A stretch of 64,000 nucleotides of DNA from Chlamydoabsidia padenii (taxonomy: Eukaryota; Mucoromycota; Mucoromycetes; Mucorales; Cunninghamellaceae): NCBI GenBank assembly GCA_025330725.1, contig JAIWND010000005.1, forward strand, positions 992,001 to 1,056,000, read 5' to 3'. Made by a program: the position numbers and the translations under genes. Below the pieces are notes generated by a model. It worked only from the letters and a program-made list of their open reading frames with translations. It did not search any database and was not told the DNA's origin. Below are positions 57,305 to 64,000 of the stretch, piece by piece. How positions within the stretch are numbered: position 1 is the first letter of the stretch; every line of letters begins with the position of its first letter.

Positions 57305-60300
57305 CTATTTCACCATTGATGCCAAGAAGAGTGACTTCATGATCTTGGGTAGTTCCTTGTTTTCCACGCACATGTGGGCATGACTTCCAAGTGCTGCTTT
57401 TAATCTAAGCAAAAAAAAAAAAAAAAAAGTAGATTAGTCAGTCCATAAATAGTAATAGAAGCATTCCCTTCTTTTTGCTAGTAACAAACTTACTGTTCTG
57501 CTTGATCCTGAATGGAGCCAATGAAAATCATCTGGGCAGTAACACGATCGTCCGATTTGAGAACTAATAAACGATAAGAGTAAGAAGGTCAATAAAAGTT
57601 AAAAGTTGACTATCATCAACCCGCTAGTTTCCACTTTTGATGTATTGACTTACCACGTGCAATGTCCTTGGGATGGATATTGTATTGAGCAATATTGGCA
57701 TCAGACAAAATGACCACAAAGTAATCATCTCCATCTTCGGTAACGATTTCTTTAACGGAGTGAGCAGCCGCACCAAGAGTGTTGTCTATTATGTAAATCA
57801 AGTTGGTTAGAGAGCATATTGGTGACAATCATGGTTTCCCAAATCCATCTTCATAGTTTTACCTCCACTAAGGCAGTATTGAGAATGAGCACGCATCTTG
57901 CTGATGATTTCAAATTCTTCTTTTTCAGTCTTGGGGTAGTTTCCGGGCTTGACAAATTCGATGTTGGCACTATCACCACTATGGCCAACGATGCGATATG
58001 CAAATTTGTGTTCAAATCCTCGGAAGGCTTCCATCAACATTAGTGCAACTTCCATTGAGCGTTCCAAGCGGCGATCGTGGGTGTTGAATCGGTACATACT
58101 ATGTGATCAAAACCAAAAGAATGTCACCACCTATTAGTAACGTTTCTTATTAGCTTCCGTATGTTCATCTTACCTTGCAGATAAATCAAACACAAAGTTC
58201 ATCCGTTTAGGTTTGTCTTGGAATAAACCGATTTCGGGATCATCATCACCACGTTTCTTGTATATGGCCCGTTCACCAGTCAAGCCTTCGATGCTATTAG
58301 TTAAAAAGTAAAAAGTTATTAATCGTAGCTTTATAATGTTTGTACTTACATCTTTGTATCATCCAAATCACCAGATGCTTGATTCTTCAACCACACACGT
58401 TCCTTGTTTTTTGCTTCGACACTTTCCAAGATGACACGAAGTTCACGGACTTCTCGGCGGATATTTTCCATGTAGGTTTGGAAGATCTAGCAAAATATAT
58501 CAATATAAGATGTGAAAAAGTGATGAGTCGACTATCCCCTTCTTTCATTTCCCTATTCAATTTACTTACATCATAATCTGCACGATTCATTTCAATTTTA
58601 CTGAGCATCTTTTCCATAGCATTGTCGTGCATTTCCCTAGTTAAAAAAGAAAAAAAAAAAAAAGATTAGTTTGTTATCGATTCTAAGATAGGTGAAGTAA
58701 TACATACTTTTTAGCTTCAGATATTTCTTCAGGTACATCGCCAGCTATTTTCTAAAAAGACAAAAAAAAAAAAGTAGAGAGAGAAAATTAGAGGTAATCC
58801 ACAAAGGCTACAATATACAAAGCTAACTTACCAGTTTCAAGTTGTTGATATCTTCAAAGGTTGCTTCTTCACGACCATTTTCGTTATCGCGGCCGCCACT
58901 GCCATTGAAGCCGCCGCCGCCGCCGCTACCGCCACCTTGACCACCATCACCGTCGCCAGTTCCTTGATTACCACCAGATCCTTTTCCATCACCACCGTCG
59001 CACTTGTCGCTTCCTTCACCATCAGAGCCATGATTGCCTTGGCCGTCGCTTTGATCATCAGATTTCTAGATAAAGATATTTGATGCAAAAGTTAGAATGA
59101 TTGACTGTCTGCTTTTTTTCTTTTTTCTTTTTTCTTTTTCCCTTCTTTCCACTTACCTTATCTGATTCGTAGATTACGGATAGTACCTTTTGATCCACAC
59201 CCACCATTTGTTTCCAGGTTGTGGCAGATTGATACAGGTCCTTAGCGCTAACCTGGAAGACACGGACAGTACCAACATTATCCATAGTGACAAGATGACC
59301 ATTGGAAAGTTCACACATAGTGGCCACGGATCGTTCGACTTGGAAATGCGACAGTGCGGTTACACTGTGGATATCACCAGAGTCATCACCTAGATTTGAC
59401 AGAGGTAATCGAATACGCCAGACTTGATTTGATTGGGGGTTCAGCAAGTCCAAAGTGCTTTCGGGTCGTCCATTTAATGAAGGTTGAATGATGGCTAATT
59501 GTTGGGTATGTTTTAGATAGAGAGCAGATCCAAATATCTTGGCAGGCATTTCTGCATTAGCACGGCTAGCATCAAAGTAAGTAGCGATATCAATGACACC
59601 AGGTCCATTTAAGAATTGTTTTGCCGACCAACCTTGTGCAATAGATCCGAATCGATTAGCCTTTGTGTGTTGTAAGATTCGCAGAGAAGCATCTTGATCA
59701 CCATGTGCATTGAAGACATCTGCAATTTCGTCTACAGCATGCCCATTTTGACCCATAACTTGAATAGTTTCCATAACAGTCGGTACATTTCCATCTCCAG
59801 AGCTGTAGATAGCGTATGTATTTCCATCGCGACTTCCACGGGCAATCCATAGTCCAGTTTCAGCCACAAAGAGATGATTGATACGAGCGGGTAACTTGAT
59901 GGTGTATTGTTTGGTAGAATTAAAGTCCAAAACGGCAACAGTGTCCAAATCTTTTTGATAAAAGACAAGAATACCAGACCCACTAAGATTGTTGCACATG
60001 ATAGATTTGACAGGTTCTAAACCACGGATAACCACAGACACCACAGTCTTTTTGTTAAAGTCACAGCAGAGTAGTTCATTGTTCGATGGATTGTGTAACG
60101 CCACGTACTTGAGTTGGCCTTGTTCACCATTGATCATTGCAATGCGAAGACGAGGAGGCGACCGTTGTAGAGGGAAGTATTCGTAAAGATCCAAGCTGTC
60201 CACCTTTTGATGTCGAGGTTCGATACGATGTAATGTCACCGGACTGGTTGTTACAGCAAACAAAGTGCCATCATCGGCTGCTGCAATATCAAGAGCTTCA

Positions 60301-63300
60301 CCTCGGGTAGGCACGTCGAATGTGTAAAGTTGTTCCGAGAAAACAGTTGATCGTCCTTCCTTTCGATCCAGATCGCGCCATTTCTTGTCCATATCCAAAT
60401 CCCAGCCACCACGAATAGCAATTTCAGCGACTTCCACCTTGGAGTGTTGTTGGTTTTTGTTCACACGAGTCCATTTTTCAGTCAACACGGGTTCGCCGAG
60501 ATCGATGATATCACCAAGAGCCATACTGAATTCGGAGTCCAAACCAATAGGAATTCCATGCTTTTCAAAGATTTCAATCAAAAGTTCTTTGGATGCTTGG
60601 TCGTACTGATCAAAATCAAAGACATTTTGCAAGATCTTCGATATACCTTCGTCGGGATAATCCTATTATGAAGATATTAAAACAATATGTGAAAATGAGT
60701 ATGACATATAGTTTCAATGATCATTGGCATCATTGCATATTTTTTTGTTAACTATTTTTACCTGTAAGTGACGGACAATGTTGACAAGTTCACGAGTTGA
60801 ATAAGGATAAGAGATCAATCTAGTGGATAAAAAAAAAGAAAAGGTGAGTATTCTGCCTTTAGTAACAAACATAACCAGTCAACTTACCCTTCATCAGTCA
60901 ATTTACGGAGATCACTGAAGGCACTTGAGAGTTTACGCAACAAGTCTTCAGGAACATTAGGGCCATATTTGCGGAGTAAAAACATCTAATGAAAACAAGG
61001 TATTAAAGTTAGTATATACATATGAAGTTATGAATCCATTGAGGGGGTTACCTCGGAGTCCATATCGGGATTGTCAACAGCATGACAACTAAAGACATCA
61101 CCAATTTCTCGGTAGAAGTCATTACCAAGGAAGGGATAACCTACAGCACAGTAATAATATAAAAAGAGATCAGAGATCAGAGATCAGAGATCAGAGTCAG
61201 ATTTTATTTTAATGATTTGTTTTAACATACCTGGACGATTGGCAAGGACAAGCATGCGGAAATTAGGATGCACCAAGATATATCGGTCGTTGTCTTGAAT
61301 GTCAGATTCCTTTGAGATAATACGGCGACCATCCCCAAGAACCATTTGCCCATCTTCCACCAAACTTTTCAAGACAGCTGTGACATAAGTAGGGGCCTTG
61401 TCAGCTTCATCGACAACCAGAATCGTACCTGTAGAAAAATAAAATAAAAAGAGGCAATTATATTAGTATCCATTAACTTTTCCTTTTGTATATATATATA
61501 TATATGTAGCTTTACCATCTCTGACAGCCTTTACAAGTGGAGAGTCTTCAAACAAGAGCACACCTTCACGAATGGCCGGAGTAGTAGTCAAGCTTTGGAC
61601 CGTACTGTCACGATGCAATTGGATGTATTCTCGAGGTAGTTGAAGAAGTTGAAGGAAGTAATCGGCCAACTTATTTTTCCCGACACCTTGATTACCGATC
61701 AATAGTAAATGGTCACCTATAGAGAAGAAGAAAAAAGAGTGAGATTTGTCCATATTTACGATAGTTTGTGCCAATCCACTTTTTTTCTTTACCTAATTGA
61801 TAGTCTTTCAACATTTCCATCAGAATTTCGGTGTGAGCAGGATTTTCATGGAATACCACATTTGGAATAAGCATTGGATCGCCACCTTGGAATACTGGTT
61901 CTTCAATGTTTCCAATACGCACCTTTTCAGCGTTTTCTCTTGATGGAAGGACTTGAATTTGTAGCTATATTAAGAAGAATAGACAAGAAGAAGAATTTGT
62001 TATTACCATTTCAGTATCTATTTTGTTTTTCTCTATTACCTGCACAGGATCGACATCGTTCTTTGGTGGATAGATGCCGTTGGCCAACATAATGTCATGG
62101 AGGGCTTGACGAGCAACAATAGGCATGAATCGAGATAGAGCAGCCTTGTGGACAGCCTTGTACAGACTTTCATTGTCAAAGTAGGACAGACGGCGGCAGA
62201 TACGAATGAGTTGGCGAGTCGATAAAGCACTTGATAACATACGGATGGTTTCATCAGTATCCCGACGAAGGCGTCGAGCAAAGTTCAGTAATTGTCGGAG
62301 CTTGTCATTGTTTACGCCAGGTGACAGACTTGATAGGACCTCCTGTTCTTCGGCAGAGGGTAAAGAATCCACCACAATGAATTGGAACATGGAGAGAATT
62401 TCTGGAGTCAACCAAGAGCCGGCCTTTCCATCGTTTTGACCATTAGTTGCAGCACGAGCCAAGGCAATAATTCGGAATGAGGGATGTATAGGCACCAGCT
62501 TCTTCTTTTCCAGATCTTCCACAGAGAATTTGTTCTTCTTCATTAATTTTTCGTATCGGTGAGAGTTGATTAATCTTGTGCCATCAGGTAGTTGAGTTTC
62601 ACGTTCGGACACCAGACGTTGCAGTGTATTGAGAGTACCATATGAGAGAGCTTCAATACCATCCAAAACAGCCAAATGACCATGAATTGCAGCTTCAACC
62701 AAAAGAGAATTCTACAAGATAAATAAAAGAGGTCAATAATTGAGTTCGACCACAATGCTTTAACCCTATTTTTCTGTTTTACCTCCCAAACCGTGTCACC
62801 TGTCGGAGTTGTAGATCGACGTTGGAGTAGATCTCTTGAAGACATATCACGGTAGAGTGGAATATAGTCAATGGTATAACCAAGTTTACGAGCAACTAGT
62901 TAATAAATAAAAGTCGCATGTTAGAATTCATATCCTATAGTACACAGAGTGAGTTGTTTTTCTTTTCCTATACTTACAATGACGCACCAAAGCAGACTTC
63001 CCTACACCTTTATAAGTACCGATCAAGCAGATATCTTGACCACTAGCATGGACAATAACCATGGAGGTAAATATTTCCTTGTGATAGGGTGTTTCAACAA
63101 AGAATTCGGCAGGATTGCTTTCATTAGGACCACAGAAGATAGGAAGACCAACCGGGGAATCAGTGATATGAGAAAATGTTGCAATAGCCCTGTGGATGTA
63201 ACTGTAAGCATCAATAGAGACGGATGGTTGTCGATTCTGTTCCAAATTTTCCAAGACATAGCCAGAGAATGTTTGTCTTGCTTCTTCATGAGCTTCCACC

Positions 63301-64000
63301 ACAGCAGATTTTACACCAAAACGACGATAAGCAGATTCAATCACCCCGAGTTGTTCGAGATCGCAAGTAGGCAACAAAGGATAAGGATACAGCAAATCAA
63401 TCAAGAATCGAGGATGTAAATTTGGTAACAGTGAAATGAGTTTGGCGATACTGTTCAAAGTGATTGGGAATTCAGGCACATCGATTTCACGAGCTGCAGA
63501 CTTGTCACCTTGAAGCCCGAGTACCAGACTAATAGACACCAGCTTCTCCAATAATGGTTTGGCAGCCTTATTTGTTGTGAGAGCCAAAAGATGATCCACC
63601 TGGCTTGAGAAGCCTGGAGCTTTGATGTCACGACTTTGGAATCTTGAGCGTAAAGGAGGATCCAGAGGATAACCAACATAAGGAGGTACAGGTAAACCTA
63701 CAAAATGTAGTTGAATCAAGCTAGTTAGTTATCAGTGCAAAAAAAAAAAATGCTCATGTCGTGTTTACCTAAAGCAAATACCAAGAATCGCTTATCCACC
63801 TTTTCAAACTTTGTGTCACCTTGAGCATCATTGATATCCTTCGTTGTCAAAAATCGACCATCATCCAAAGACATTTCACGGTTTTCCAAGAGATTGTTCA
63901 AGATAGGTAGCACATTTCTTTCCGCCTTTTCAATACCATCCAAGACCAAAATACGACCATGTATAGCCGCACGGACAGCTGCTTGATCCACGTAGAACGA
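57305..64000 (-). CDS. VWA8: VWA8-type AAA+ ATPase with C-terminal VWA domain, 5' incomplete
   Basis: Large dynein/midasin-like ATPase; the animal protein is mitochondrial. At least twenty exons are visible (for example 63769-64000+, 62978-63697, 62783-62895, 62040-62711, 61793-61964, 61516-61716, 61231-61428, 59155-60662, 58832-59065, 57863-58098, 57305-57404). Two Walker A loops are seen: 'GTYKGVGKSALVR' and 'GNQGVGKNKLADYF'. The second module has Walker B 'TILVVDEADKAPTYV'. Module marks 'VLDGIEKAERNVLPILNNLL' and 'VLDGIEALSYGTLNTLQRLV' repeat. A beta-rich middle part is followed by a Gly/Asp linker, then the VWA domain with MIDAS 'FVFDLSASMYRFN' and the end 'MKSLFLASMVK'. The N-terminus lies beyond the window, so targeting cannot be judged. 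Confidence 0.93.
61160..61200. repeat. GATCAGA microsatellite in a VWA8 intron
   Basis: AGATCAG repeats about five times with a 7-base period, next to the splice region between two VWA8 exons. Confidence 0.8.

Overview
The window is nuclear DNA of a fungus, most likely an early-diverging one in Mucoromycota (probably Mucorales). The basis is short introns (about 50-100 bases) with CTAAC-type branch sites, CT-rich leaders before start codons, AT-rich spacers with long A/T runs, and gene types such as a soluble P450-reductase fusion. Nothing bacterial, viral or organellar was recognised. Exon joins for the main genes were worked out by hand and each spliced reading frame closes in phase; VWA8 and RPS6 run off the window.

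Layout. 1-2.7 kb: 3' part of RPS6, then RPL30 and the ubiquitin-conjugating enzyme RAD6/UBC2. 2.9-7.2 kb: a nine-exon self-sufficient cytochrome P450 fused to its reductase, with an extra N-terminal domain. 7.2-16 kb: an accessory stretch with no intact protein gene recognised. It holds a dispersed repeat copy, a broken membrane-protein gene with a tandem duplication, a decayed transposase-like relic and one tRNA-Lys. 16-22.3 kb: polo-like kinase, a RhoGAP protein, and a SIP5-like RING protein divergent from it. 22.3-24.8 kb: a three-unit 240-base tandem repeat. 24.8-33.4 kb: MIS12 kinetochore protein, a BTB protein, an F-box/DUSP protein, a 722-residue repeat-rich protein of unknown function, and FIS1. 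33.5-35 kb: an ankyrin-like remnant. 35.4-41.7 kb: malic enzyme, MDM34, GET1, and NIF3 divergent from GET1. 43-47.2 kb: an SH3-WW-RasGEF protein. 48.6-51.3 kb: two proteins of unknown function. 52.6-55.5 kb: gamma-glutamyltransferase. 55.5-57.3 kb: a composite element with inverted-repeat arms. 57.3-64 kb: the 3' part of a VWA8 AAA+ gene.

The genes are mostly single-copy housekeeping functions: ribosome, ubiquitin, mitosis and kinetochore, mitochondrial shape and ER contacts, Ras/Rho signalling, and NADPH supply and use. They do not form one pathway. The most interesting non-coding signal is a short recurring element, GCGGG followed by TTTRAA in either orientation. It lies about 85-320 bases upstream of nearly every gene and again in gene-free stretches and repeats. 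Other points worth attention are the N-terminal domain of the P450 fusion, the F-box/DUSP combination, micro-exons, three GC-AG introns, the 240-base repeat family and the transposase-like relic.
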